Source: Longitalea luteola (GTDB lineage Bacteria; Bacteroidota; Bacteroidia; Chitinophagales; Chitinophagaceae). Taken from it: DNA of 64,000 nucleotides. Position numbers and translations under genes: made by a program. Below, piece by piece: positions 54,421-63,832 of this stretch (position 1 is its first letter; each line of letters begins with the position of its first letter). Below the pieces are notes generated by a model that saw nothing but the letters and a program-made list of their open reading frames with translations, was not told where the DNA came from and ran no database searches. The stretch spans positions 310,001 to 374,000 of the forward strand of contig NZ_JAFIQX010000007.1 in NCBI RefSeq assembly GCF_017356035.1. Reading direction: 5' to 3'.

Positions 54421-55647
54421 ATGAATCTAGTTAAAAGAATTGCATCCCTTATCATTAAACAATGGCGGGGAGAATTGACAGTAGCAGAAACCATAGAGCT
54501 GGAGCAATGGGCCAGCCAGGCTGCTGCCAATCGGGAGCTGCTGCAACAATTGACTACAGATGAAACCCTTCGCCAGGAATTGATCACGTATTATGAAAGA
54601 GAAGAGGACCGGGAAGCAGTTTGGAAAAAGATTGAGAATGCTACCGATGAAACTACGCCCGTATTTGCCATGCCTGCACAACAAACCAGCAAGTTCAGAT
54701 ACATGGCCGCTGCCGTTACGGTCGCAGCTGTGCTTACAACAGTGGGATATTTCTGGTTGCAGGGCCGGTCAAAACCAGCGAAAACCAAACCGGTTGCGCA
54801 GACCACCATTAACGATGTATTGCCCGGTGGCAATAAAGCTGTTCTGAAACTCAGCGATGGCAAGTCCATTGTGCTCGATAATGCACAGAACGGATTATTA
54901 GCCCAACAGGGAAATGCCAACATTATAAAACTGAATGACGGGGAACTTATATATAAGGGTGAGGATGGAAGCGGCGGAAAGCCGACCTATAATACATTGG
55001 CCACACCGGCAGGCGGGCAATTTCAGCTAAAACTTCCCGACGGAACAAGGGTATGGTTGAACGCATCATCGTCGATCACATATCCAACCGCATTCAATGG
55101 TAATGAGCGCAGGGTAACGATTACCGGGGAGGGTTATTTTGAAGTGGCCAAAGATGTGCGGAAGCCATTTAAAGTGACAATTGCGTCGCAAAACGGCACG
55201 CAAAAACCGTCAGCAATAGAAGTGTTAGGCACACATTTCAACATCAATGCTTATGATGATGAAGCAGCTGTAAAAGCTACCCTGTTTGAAGGAAAAGTGC
55301 GATTCGTGAATAGTGGGGAAAATAACCAGTCAGTCATATTAAAGCCCGGACAACAAGCACAGGTGAATGAAACCGGACACTTACAGGTAAAAAGCAATAC
55401 AGACCTGGAAGAAGTGGTGGCCTGGAAGAATGGAGAATTTTTGTTTCAGCGTGCAGATATAGCAACATTGATGCGGCAGGTAGCCCGCTGGTACAATATA
55501 GAAGTTATTTATCCGAATGGAAAACCAAAAGATAATTTCAGCGGAAAGATCGGCCGGAATGTGAATCTGAGTCAGTTGTTGGAGATCCTGAAGTATTCCG
55601 AGGTTAGGTTTGAGCTGAAAGGCCGTACGTTAATCGTGCAAAATTGA
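54421..55647 (+). CDS. FecR-family anti-sigma factor (pair 2)
   Basis: This 408-residue inner-membrane regulator has a cytoplasmic anti-sigma part with LTVAETIELEQWASQAAANREL and one TM helix (about 96-114, MAAAVTVAAVLTTVGYFWL). The FecR domain has KAVLKLSDGKSIVLDNAQNG, GGQFQLKLPDGTRVWLNASS and VLGTHFNINAYDDE, and a C-terminal DUF4974 domain has ATLMRQVARWYNIEVIYP. It is the counterpart of the protein at 45230. A terminator-like hairpin separates it from susC 118 nt downstream. Confidence 0.94.
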   Translation: MNLVKRIASLIIKQWRGELTVAETIELEQWASQAAANRELLQQLTTDETLRQELITYYEREEDREAVWKKIENATDETTPVFAMPAQQTSKFRYMAAAVTVAAVLTTVGYFWLQGRSKPAKTKPVAQTTINDVLPGGNKAVLKLSDGKSIVLDNAQNGLLAQQGNANIIKLNDGELIYKGEDGSGGKPTYNTLATPAGGQFQLKLPDGTRVWLNASSSITYPTAFNGNERRVTITGEGYFEVAKDVRKPFKVTIASQNGTQKPSAIEVLGTHFNINAYDDEAAVKATLFEGKVRFVNSGENNQSVILKPGQQAQVNETGHLQVKSNTDLEEVVAWKNGEFLFQRADIATLMRQVARWYNIEVIYPNGKPKDNFSGKIGRNVNLSQLLEILKYSEVRFELKGRTLIVQN

Positions 55648-55665
55648 CCTGTAGCCATAAAAAAT

Positions 55666-55698
55666 GCCGCCTCATGTGCGAGATGGGGCGGCTTGTTT
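55666..55698 (+). terminator. Terminator-like hairpin between fecR and susC (pair 2)
   Basis: GCCGCCTCAT (55666-55675), 7-nt loop, ATGGGGCGGC (55683-55692), a full 10-bp stem with one G:T, then TTGTTT. It suggests that susC has its own promoter, which would lie in the 66 nt before 55765; I see no clear -7 element there. Confidence 0.75.
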
Positions 55699-55764
55699 GG
55701 TTGGGTCATTTCTAAATAAAACTGTTGAGAACATTTCTATTTATCAAACCTAAAACGCAAATGT

Positions 55765-58700
55765 ATGAAATTACGGACCTGGTGCATCCGTAGCGGTCAG
55801 ATTTTGACCAAAACTGTATTGGTATGTACAGGATTGCTGTTTTTTTTAACGCTTATTGATCCGGTTACAGCGCAAGCAGAAGATGACCGGGGTGGTATCA
55901 CGATCAGGCAGCAGAACGTGCCCATTCAGAAAGTCTTCCAGACCATTGAGAAGCAAAGTGGATACCGCTTTTTTTACAACGAAACCCTGCTCCAGGGCGC
56001 AGTAAATGTAACCGTCAACCTCCAGAATGTAAGCTTACAGGTGGCCCTGGAGGCCTGTTTCCGCAACCAGCCGCTGAGTTATGCGATAGTCGACAAGACC
56101 ATTATTGTAAAAAGGAGGCCTGTGCAGCAGTCCACCGCACCAGTAACGGCTGCAGTCACCTTATCCAGGCCTACCAAGATCATCGCCGTCCGCGGCAAAG
56201 TCACCAGCAACAATCTGCCTGTAGCCGGCGCCAGCATCATTGTCAAAGGCACCGACAATGGCGCCAGCACCGACAAAGACGGAATATTCACCCTGCCGGA
56301 AGTAGAAGAGAATGCTACGCTGGTAATAAGCAGCGTGAGCCATGCATCGAGAGAAGTACGGTTGAATGGGCAAACGTTTATAGCTGTTGATCTCTCAAAG
56401 AGAACAGATGACCTGGATGAGGCAGTGGTGGTGGCGTATAATACGACGACCAGGAGAATGAATACAGCTGCGGTAACTGTAATAAAAGGCGAGGAAATTC
56501 AGTCTTTGCCTAATAGAAGTATAGATAGGTCTCTCCAGGGAATGGTGCCAGGTTTACTTGTTACCAGTGGAAGTGGTCAGCCTGGCGGAGGAGTTAGCAA
56601 TTTTGTCTTAAGAGGAATAGCAACAGCTTCAGATCCAAGAAATGGATCAGTGGCAAGAAACCCGTTAATTGTTATCGACGGCATACCTGTAACCCAGGAT
56701 AACATTCAGCTTGAGGTTTCTTCCCAGGCAACGCTTATTGCAAATCCCCTGGCGCAGTTAAATCCCTCAGATGTAGAAACAGTGTCAGTTTTAAAAGATG
56801 CGGCTGCAGTAGCCCTATATGGTTCACGTGCAAGTAATGGAGTTATATTAATTACTACAAAAAAAGGTAAACAGGGTAAAACGGCGTTTAATATTCGTCA
56901 TCAGACAGATATTTCTTCCAGAATAAAAAACAGAATGGAAGTATTGAATCTCGATGAATACCTGGAGTTACTCTACGAAACATATAAAAATACTCCTAGA
57001 AATCCATTACCGTGGACGGACAACTTAATAAAAACTGATTTGATAAACAAGTTTCCGGTAATTGTAAATGGTCCGGGCGATACTGTGTTTTATCCGGAAA
57101 CGAATTGGCTGGATGAGTTGTTTAACGAAAATGCGGCAACTGTATCTAATGAGCTTTCGATAACAGGCGGAAGTGAAAAATATAATTACTATTTAAATGT
57201 AGAATATACCAAACAAGACGGGATTGTCAAAAGAACTGGCTATGACCGAAAATCGTTAAGATTCAATTTTGAGAACCGCCCTTCAAGTTGGTTAAAGTTC
57301 GGTCTCAATTCCACTTTCTCTTATAATGTTCAGGAGTATCCAGGTGCTTCCCGAAATGGAGGAGGAATTGATCTTCCATCCTATATTTCTCCATTGAATC
57401 CGGTACGTTCAACAGACGGTAACTACATTTTAAATTATTCGTGGGGAACAACCAGTTCTGGACTTCAATCAAATCCGGTAGCCTCAGCTGAATATAATAT
57501 CAGCCGAAATGCTTCATTCAGGGGACTGAGCAAAATCTATGGAGAACTAAGCTTTCTAAAGTATTTTAAATTGTATTCAAGCCTCGGCGTTGACTTTATG
57601 CTCACTGAATCTAAAGAAAAAGACGATCCACGTTTGATTGATCGTTCAGGTGTTGTGGGGGTTGGTAGAATAGAAGAGATGAATATCAGGCGAGCCAATG
57701 TTATTAACTCAAATATTTTACGCTTTGATAAAACATTCAGTAATGATCATTCACTTGGGCTTGTGTTAGGTCAGGAAGCTCAGCTACTAAGTCAAAAAAA
57801 CCTTGCAGTAGCAGTAAATGGCTTAAAGCTCCCTTATTATGATGAAATAAACAGCCCGGGTGTAACAGTATATCAAAAGAGTGGCGGACGAAACAAGGAA
57901 ACATTGCTGTCTCAGTTTGGACAGGCGAACTACACATTTCGGAATCGATACCTGTTCACGGCCAGCGTCAGGCGGGATGGTTCATCGAGATTTGGAGATG
58001 ATAACAGATTTGGTACTTATTGGTCAACTGGCATCGGTTGGGTAGCTTCATCTGAGCCGTTTATGAAGAACGTTTCTTCTGTTGTAAACTATCTGAAATT
58101 AAGAGGAAGTTTAGGCGCTGCTGGTAATGCATCTGCAATCAATGCATTCACCCGTTACGATCAGTTGGAATATATTTCATATTTAGGTGGAATTGCCGTT
58201 TATCCGGTATCTATTCCTGGTAATCCTGATGTGAAATGGGAAAGGACATTTACCTGGGATGCCGGTATAGAAGCCAGGTTATTACATGAAAGAATAGCAA
58301 TAGGGGCGGATATTTATAGCCGGATTACAAAAGATGTACTGTATCAAATTAATCTGCCACAAAACAGCGGTTATGTAAATGTGCTTGCAAACATTGGTGA
58401 AATTGAAAACAAAGGGATTGAATTGTCTCTTTCAGCCGATATAATCCGAAACAGGAATGTTAGATGGAATCTGAATCTCAATTGGAGCACTAATCAAAAC
58501 AGGCTGGTAAAAGCAAATGTACCATTAGCTTCCTTATTTGACAATACTTTAGGAAACGAGGAAGGCAGAAATTTCAATAGTTTTTATTTACGTCGTTGGG
58601 AAGGAGTAAATCCTGATGACGGAAGTCCAATGTGGCTTGATTCTACGGGAAAACCAGGTTCTAACTACAATGCAGCAAAAAGAGAATTTGTAGGTAAACC

Positions 58701-59196
58701 TCAGCCTGATGGATTCGGTGCCATAACAAATGTAGTATCTTATAAAAACTTTGAAATTTCCGCTCAATTCTATTATCAGTACGGGTTTAAAATATATGAT
58801 GTTTCCCTCGCAACTTCTTTTTTAAATGACGGAGCAACGCCATATACCAATCAATCAAAGAAGGCTCTTGATCGATGGCAGAAGCCAGGCGATATTGCTG
58901 CTAATCCCAAAAGGACTTTAAACAATTCCTCATCTCTTACGCAACCATCAACCCGATTTTTGTTTGATGGTGATTTCATTAGATTGAAAAATGTGATGTT
59001 AAGCTATAGTTTTTCCAATAAAATAGTGCAATCGATTCGTTTAAATGCGCTTAAGTTATTCGTGCAGGGAAATAATCTCGCGTTATGGACCAAATTTCCA
59101 GGGCAGGATCCTGGTGACGTAAACGTTTTGGGCAACATGCAATACCCATATCCAAGCCAGCAATCATTCTCACTTGGTTTAAATGCAGGGTTCTAA
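55765..59196 (+). CDS. SusC/RagA TonB-dependent transducer with STN domain (pair 2)
   Basis: This 1143-residue protein has a signal/TM segment (about 14-32), an STN domain (about 45-115, VPIQKVFQTIEKQSGYRFFYN to YAIVDKTIIVKRR, in pieces) and a CarboxypepD_reg-like domain (about 132-212, VRGKVTSNNLPVAGAS). A TonB-box region EAVVVAYNTTTRRMN, a plug (PLIVIDGIPV; VSVLKDAAAVALYGSRASNGVILITTKKG) and a barrel ending FSLGLNAGF follow. The STN domain fits signalling to the FecR upstream. The base composition changes inside the gene: the N-terminal domains are GC-rich (36 of 60 bases at 56221-56280), but beyond about 56.4-56.9 kb it becomes AT-rich (20 of 60 at 58321-58380). The receptor part may have been acquired separately. 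Confidence 0.95.
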   Translation: MKLRTWCIRSGQILTKTVLVCTGLLFFLTLIDPVTAQAEDDRGGITIRQQNVPIQKVFQTIEKQSGYRFFYNETLLQGAVNVTVNLQNVSLQVALEACFRNQPLSYAIVDKTIIVKRRPVQQSTAPVTAAVTLSRPTKIIAVRGKVTSNNLPVAGASIIVKGTDNGASTDKDGIFTLPEVEENATLVISSVSHASREVRLNGQTFIAVDLSKRTDDLDEAVVVAYNTTTRRMNTAAVTVIKGEEIQSLPNRSIDRSLQGMVPGLLVTSGSGQPGGGVSNFVLRGIATASDPRNGSVARNPLIVIDGIPVTQDNIQLEVSSQATLIANPLAQLNPSDVETVSVLKDAAAVALYGSRASNGVILITTKKGKQGKTAFNIRHQTDISSRIKNRMEVLNLDEYLELLYETYKNTPRNPLPWTDNLIKTDLINKFPVIVNGPGDTVFYPETNWLDELFNENAATVSNELSITGGSEKYNYYLNVEYTKQDGIVKRTGYDRKSLRFNFENRPSSWLKFGLNSTFSYNVQEYPGASRNGGGIDLPSYISPLNPVRSTDGNYILNYSWGTTSSGLQSNPVASAEYNISRNASFRGLSKIYGELSFLKYFKLYSSLGVDFMLTESKEKDDPRLIDRSGVVGVGRIEEMNIRRANVINSNILRFDKTFSNDHSLGLVLGQEAQLLSQKNLAVAVNGLKLPYYDEINSPGVTVYQKSGGRNKETLLSQFGQANYTFRNRYLFTASVRRDGSSRFGDDNRFGTYWSTGIGWVASSEPFMKNVSSVVNYLKLRGSLGAAGNASAINAFTRYDQLEYISYLGGIAVYPVSIPGNPDVKWERTFTWDAGIEARLLHERIAIGADIYSRITKDVLYQINLPQNSGYVNVLANIGEIENKGIELSLSADIIRNRNVRWNLNLNWSTNQNRLVKANVPLASLFDNTLGNEEGRNFNSFYLRRWEGVNPDDGSPMWLDSTGKPGSNYNAAKREFVGKPQPDGFGAITNVVSYKNFEISAQFYYQYGFKIYDVSLATSFLNDGATPYTNQSKKALDRWQKPGDIAANPKRTLNNSSSLTQPSTRFLFDGDFIRLKNVMLSYSFSNKIVQSIRLNALKLFVQGNNLALWTKFPGQDPGDVNVLGNMQYPYPSQQSFSLGLNAGF

Positions 59197-59237
59197 AGAA
59201 AAATCTCCGGTATAGTTTAGAAATATAAACTTATTAT

Positions 59238-60668
59238 ATGAAGCATTATAAATTCGTTCTTGTTCTTGTAATGTTTATAAACATTTTGGCTTCTTGTAAA
59301 AAAGATTTTCTTGATGTGCCTGATAAAACTGTTTTACTTCGCCAGGCGTATGTTGTGGATCTAAAAACAACTGAAAATTTTTTGAACGGTATATATGTGG
59401 AAATTGCAAAATTCCATCATGGATATTATCTAATATATCCCGAATTAATAGCGGATAATATAAAACCTGTAGCAGGATCCATACCACTGAATTCTCATTA
59501 CCTGTGGGCGCAGCAGGCAGATGATTCTAAAAGTGCCTTTGGAAACACTACTTTTAATATGAATCCTGTTTGGCGGGATGGATACAGAATCATCAGAGAA
59601 TGCAGTTTTATCCTTGAAACCGTTGATCAGTACAGGTCTGAAGACAATGTTAAGGCAGATAATATTAAGGGACAGGCGTATGCGCTAAGGGCACTGATAC
59701 ATTCTTTCCTCGTCAGCACTTTTGCGCAAGCTTACAGTTTTTCATCAGATGCGTCACATCAGGGAATTCCATATATTACTACATCCAACTGGACAACGCC
59801 AGTTACCATTCAAACCGTAGCAGAAGTATATGAAAGTTTAATTTCAGATCTGACAAACGCAATTGAGCTGTTGCCTTCTGCTTCAACAAATGCGTTGACT
59901 ATGAACCGAAATGCAGCCCGTGCTTTTCTTTCAAGGATCTATTTTTTTAAAGGCGATTACCAGTCATCAAAAAATATAGCTAAAGAAGTAAGTAATGAAG
60001 TACCGATAATGACCGGCTCGGCTTACCCTTCAAAACTCTTTACACCGCAGGAAACAGAAGCCTTATTTCAGTTACGGCCAGCGTCAGTTACCGTAGGAGA
60101 TCCCTTCAGTACGTTTTTTGCAGGCAGGTACTTTGCAAGTCCCTCACAACAGTTTCTGGCAACAAACGATATTGCAACCATCTTAACGGAAACCCCGCAG
60201 GATGTACGGAAAGCATGGGTAACTCTTCAATCAGGAAATTGGGCTATTTCCAAATATCCTTCCGGTGTTGTGCCCAATTATGGAAATCCTGCATCTGCCT
60301 ATTTTCAAACGCTGATTCGTTCTTCAGAGATTTACCTAATTGCCGCAGAATCATATGCCAAGTTAAATATAGAAGACAGTGCGAGGTTCTATTTAGATGC
60401 CATTCGAAAGAGGGCAAATCCTGCAGCATTTAGCGTCACGGCTTCCGGACAGGCTTTATTGGATTCAATCAACAAAGAACGGAGAAAGGAATTGGCTTTT
60501 GAAGGGTTTAGAATGTATGATCTATTAAGACTAAAACAAGGCGTGAAAAGGAACGATGCCTTAAATACTTCCGCTAAAGATCTGCCATATCCTAGTGAGA
60601 AGGCCGTTTCTCCAATTCCGTTTTCCGATGCCAATGTATCCGGACTGCCACAAAACCCCGGTTATTAA
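59238..60668 (+). CDS. SusD/RagB-family lipoprotein (pair 2)
   Basis: This 476-residue protein has the lipobox NILASC (Cys20), then DFLDVPDKTVLLRQAYV, the helical-core QAYALRALIHSFLVSTFAQAYS and the C-terminal AIRKRANP...NKERRKELAFEGFRMYDLLRLKQG with SPIPFSDANVSG. It starts 41 nt after susC and continues the low-GC composition (16 of 60 bases at 59401-59460). Cargo unknown: there is no glycoside hydrolase or peptidase in the operon, only the fusion protein downstream. Confidence 0.94.
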   Translation: MKHYKFVLVLVMFINILASCKKDFLDVPDKTVLLRQAYVVDLKTTENFLNGIYVEIAKFHHGYYLIYPELIADNIKPVAGSIPLNSHYLWAQQADDSKSAFGNTTFNMNPVWRDGYRIIRECSFILETVDQYRSEDNVKADNIKGQAYALRALIHSFLVSTFAQAYSFSSDASHQGIPYITTSNWTTPVTIQTVAEVYESLISDLTNAIELLPSASTNALTMNRNAARAFLSRIYFFKGDYQSSKNIAKEVSNEVPIMTGSAYPSKLFTPQETEALFQLRPASVTVGDPFSTFFAGRYFASPSQQFLATNDIATILTETPQDVRKAWVTLQSGNWAISKYPSGVVPNYGNPASAYFQTLIRSSEIYLIAAESYAKLNIEDSARFYLDAIRKRANPAAFSVTASGQALLDSINKERRKELAFEGFRMYDLLRLKQGVKRNDALNTSAKDLPYPSEKAVSPIPFSDANVSGLPQNPGY

Positions 60669-60731
60669 GTGCAGGCATACAAAATAAATAGCTTTTTTAT
60701 AAAATAGAATGGCGCACAACAAATCTTCAAA

Positions 60732-63257
60732 ATGAAGCACTCGATCTTGTTTATTTTCCTTATTGGTTCATATTATAACATAATTGCTCAAAGCGCAGCT
60801 GCTTTTAATACAGGGCTAGCTGTTGTGCATGCAGATAGTGTAATTATTAATATGGAATTGCCATCAAACGCATCCGAGCTATCGGTTTCTATAGATATAA
60901 AACCTTTGGAAAGCATTGGAATAAGTGAATGGCAGCAAATTAAGAAAAAAGCTAAGGAAGGAAACGTAAGTTGGACAGTTCCTGCAGATGAGCCAATATA
61001 CATATATACGGGCGCGCTCTTTAACAAGCAGACAGCTTATTGGATAGCGGAACCTGGAGACCGGGTAGCTTTATACTATGATGGAGAGCATCTTCTATTT
61101 ACCGGAAAAGGCCACGAAAAGTTCGATTTATTAAACGAAATTGAGTTGGCTAAGGCCAGGGTAACTAAACCATCAAATATCGATCAATTAAGCGTGCTTT
61201 CCCTAAAAGACTATCTTGATTGGGACAAGTATCTTAATGAACAGCTCGATGTCATCATACCGTTAATTGACCAGTATAAAGATAAAATATCATCTTTTGC
61301 CTTCAATCATATAAAAGTCAATGCAATCAGTAGAATAGAAAAAGATCGTTTCAATAAGTTTTGGACCTTATATCTTAATGCACACAAATTCAGGTTGACA
61401 GGTAGGGATTTATGTGAAATATTCGATTCTACTTTTTACAGACAACCCGCGAACTGGATGCGTAATCTGTCTGATTTTGCGCCTGGCTGGTATGATTTTG
61501 TAAAAGCTGAGGTTCACAGAAAGTTTTCCTTCAATGAAAATGACGAGCATTTAAATTCACCTAATCGTAAATTATTATATTATGAACAGGGTAAAAAAAC
61601 ATATAAAGGGCTTGCTCGCGAGAAGTTTTTAATTTATTTAATTGCTTATGAGACTATCGAGGAGTTTGGATTTATACCTGAAACAGAAATTTTACTGGAT
61701 AAATACTATAAGGAGCCAGGCTATCCGGCTTATAAAAAATGGCTTAGGACATTTGAAATACATAAAAGAAAAGCAACTTTAATAAAAGGCAGGCCGGCAC
61801 CTGATTTTACAGCAACAGATAAAACGGGGAGGATAATTAAACGATCCGACTTTAATGGTACTGTTAATGTATTATACTTCTGTGGAGCAGACAGCAAAGA
61901 AAACAAGGTTAATCTTGATGAATTAAACACTATTTATAATAATTTTCAAAAGGAAAGAGATGTTAGTTTTTCAACGATTGCTTTCGATCCGGAAAACTAT
62001 GATTTATGTGCCCAAAATAGCCGGCTAAATAATTTATACAGCGAGGGGCATAGTGGTAATATAATCCGGAACAGATACCAGCTTTCGGGAGATCCACAAT
62101 TAGTGGTAGTTAATCCCAAAGGCATTATTGTTACAATAATACCTTTTACCGCAGGCGAAAATACAAACGCTCGTGGTGCAATAATAGATTTAATAAAACA
62201 CCAATTAGCGCTTTTAAATGATGGTCCATATGTAATTCACAAAGGCGATTCATTGTTAGTTCATTCAATTTTTAATAATGCACATTCGATTAAACAACTT
62301 AAGAGATCAGGTAAGACAATTATTACCGCAAAAACAGATATGCCGGACGAAGCATTTCACTTTCCGTTAAAAACCGTTATGCATGTAGAACCCGCTGTAT
62401 ATCCTGTGCCGCCTAAGCTATTTGTCTTATCAGATATTGAAGGAAACTTTGACATGCTTAAGAAATTGCTTAAATCAAATGGCATTATTGACGATCAATA
62501 TAATTGGACTTTTGGGGAAGGACATCTGGTATTCAATGGTGATATGTTTGATAGGGGAGAGCAGGTTACAGAATGTTTATGGCTGATTTATTCACTGGAA
62601 GAAAAAGCCAAAGCGGCAGGTGGGTATTTGCATTATATCCTGGGAAATCATGAGATCATGAATTTAAGCGGTGATATAAGATATGTAAACCGAAAGTATA
62701 AAGAAAATGCAAAAAGACTGGGCCTGGAATATGCAGCACTTTACAATGAATGGAGCGAAATCGGCCGATGGCTACGCACGAAGAATATTATCGAAAAAAT
62801 TGGCGACATACTATTTACTCATGGTGGCATTAGTAAAGAAATAGCTGATCTTAATCTTGACATTGAGCAGCTGAATAATCAGGCAAGGTTATATTATGCC
62901 AATGACACTACAGCTCGTAAGAGTAGTTTATCTTCAGTTTTAACAATATACAATTATAAGACCGCTTTATTCTGGTACAGGGATTACTATAAACATGGCA
63001 GCAAAAAGAAACCGACAATCAACCAGATCGATAGTGTTTTAAATAAATTCAATGCCAGGCAGATCATTACAGGCCATACACTTATTTCAGATACAGTCAG
63101 CGTGCATTATCAGGGAAAGGTCATTAACGTGGATACTCATCATGCTCAAGGCAAATCGGAGGCATTATTGATTGAGGCGGATCATTATTATCGTGTAAAC
63201 GCCATTGGCGAAAAGAAGCCCTTATTCAATTTTAGCCAATTCCTCCCAAAAAGGTAG
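60732..63257 (+). CDS. Exported thioredoxin-like/metallophosphatase fusion protein
   Basis: An 841-residue protein with a signal peptide (ending NIIAQS). Part one (about 25-340) resembles the N-terminal region of Bacteroidota TlpA-like proteins (YWIAEPGDRVALYYDGEHLLFTG in pieces). Part two (about 350-495) is a thioredoxin-like domain opening GRPAPDFTATDKTG; at the active site the usual WCxxC is FCGAD (Cys384, then Asp387 instead of the second Cys), so no disulfide chemistry is expected. Part three (about 560-830) is a calcineurin-like phosphatase with DIEGN (Asp568), GDMFDRG (604-607), GNHE (639-641), THGG and TGHT, nearest to Shewanella-like phosphatases. It lies 63 nt after susD with a terminator behind it, so it is a cargo gene of the operon. 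Probably periplasmic; substrate unknown. Confidence 0.85.
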   Translation: MKHSILFIFLIGSYYNIIAQSAAAFNTGLAVVHADSVIINMELPSNASELSVSIDIKPLESIGISEWQQIKKKAKEGNVSWTVPADEPIYIYTGALFNKQTAYWIAEPGDRVALYYDGEHLLFTGKGHEKFDLLNEIELAKARVTKPSNIDQLSVLSLKDYLDWDKYLNEQLDVIIPLIDQYKDKISSFAFNHIKVNAISRIEKDRFNKFWTLYLNAHKFRLTGRDLCEIFDSTFYRQPANWMRNLSDFAPGWYDFVKAEVHRKFSFNENDEHLNSPNRKLLYYEQGKKTYKGLAREKFLIYLIAYETIEEFGFIPETEILLDKYYKEPGYPAYKKWLRTFEIHKRKATLIKGRPAPDFTATDKTGRIIKRSDFNGTVNVLYFCGADSKENKVNLDELNTIYNNFQKERDVSFSTIAFDPENYDLCAQNSRLNNLYSEGHSGNIIRNRYQLSGDPQLVVVNPKGIIVTIIPFTAGENTNARGAIIDLIKHQLALLNDGPYVIHKGDSLLVHSIFNNAHSIKQLKRSGKTIITAKTDMPDEAFHFPLKTVMHVEPAVYPVPPKLFVLSDIEGNFDMLKKLLKSNGIIDDQYNWTFGEGHLVFNGDMFDRGEQVTECLWLIYSLEEKAKAAGGYLHYILGNHEIMNLSGDIRYVNRKYKENAKRLGLEYAALYNEWSEIGRWLRTKNIIEKIGDILFTHGGISKEIADLNLDIEQLNNQARLYYANDTTARKSSLSSVLTIYNYKTALFWYRDYYKHGSKKKPTINQIDSVLNKFNARQIITGHTLISDTVSVHYQGKVINVDTHHAQGKSEALLIEADHYYRVNAIGEKKPLFNFSQFLPKR

Positions 63258-63275
63258 TTTAGTAATCTCCTGTAT

Positions 63276-63318
63276 AACCGGCTAAGTGTTGGCTAATCGA
63301 CACGCAGCCGGTTTTTTA
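63276..63318 (+). terminator. Rho-independent terminator of the susCD-phosphatase operon
   Basis: AACCGGCT (63276-63283) pairs with AGCCGGTT (63306-63313); an inner GTGT/ACAC pairing is possible. A T run follows. Confidence 0.85.
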
Positions 63319-63445
63319 TTTGTAGTTCTTTTAGCCCCTTAAAATTTAATATTAGACTGCAAAATGCCTGCAGTGCCGGCTACTAATTTTAACAATGATT
63401 TCTAGCTAGGGTCAAATACTTTTTCTAATTATTAAATTTTATTTT

Positions 63446-63727
63446 ATGACAAAGAATTCAGTAAAAAAACTATCAGTACTGGGACTGGTACTTGTTGCTG
63501 CTTCTGCTGTAACAGCTGCCATTGTTCCTTCCAAAGGAAATTCTGACGATGTTAGATTTGATCAGAATGGCACGCTGAAGCAATCTTCAGGTGGTGGTGC
63601 AAACAATAAAACCTGCGTGGCAACACAGGGTACCATTGGTGTCGCTTGTAATGTTTCTGCAGTTACTGGTACAACAGCCGCCGAAAATTCTTCCCAAATA
63701 GATGGTAACAGCAAAACCACTATCTAA
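63446..63727 (+). CDS. Small exported protein (93 residues), DUF6520-like in style
   Basis: This protein has a signal peptide (KKLSVLGLVLVAASAVTAA) and a mature part of about 68 residues rich in Gly, Asn, Ser and Thr, with SSGGGANNKTCVATQG and GVACNVSA. The two Cys could form a single disulfide. Small exported proteins of this kind are often found after susCD/thioredoxin-like genes in Bacteroidota, and the DUF6520 comparison is from memory of their general style, not from a motif. It is flanked by terminators on both sides, so it has its own promoter. Confidence 0.6.
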   Translation: MTKNSVKKLSVLGLVLVAASAVTAAIVPSKGNSDDVRFDQNGTLKQSSGGGANNKTCVATQGTIGVACNVSAVTGTTAAENSSQIDGNSKTTI

Positions 63728-63753
63728 TTAAGAAACTGTGTTAAATTAATAGA

Positions 63754-63790
63754 AACAACTTTCTGGCTGGCAGGCCGGAAAGTTGTTTTC
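63754..63790 (+). terminator. Terminator after the small exported protein gene
   Basis: AACAACTTTCTGGC (63754-63767), loop TGGCAG, GCCGGAAAGTTGTT (63774-63787), a 14-bp stem with one G:T pair, then TTC. T-run short. Confidence 0.7.
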
Positions 63791-63832
63791 AGGATGTCTG
63801 TCAAAAACGGAAAAAATCATTGACTTACGACC

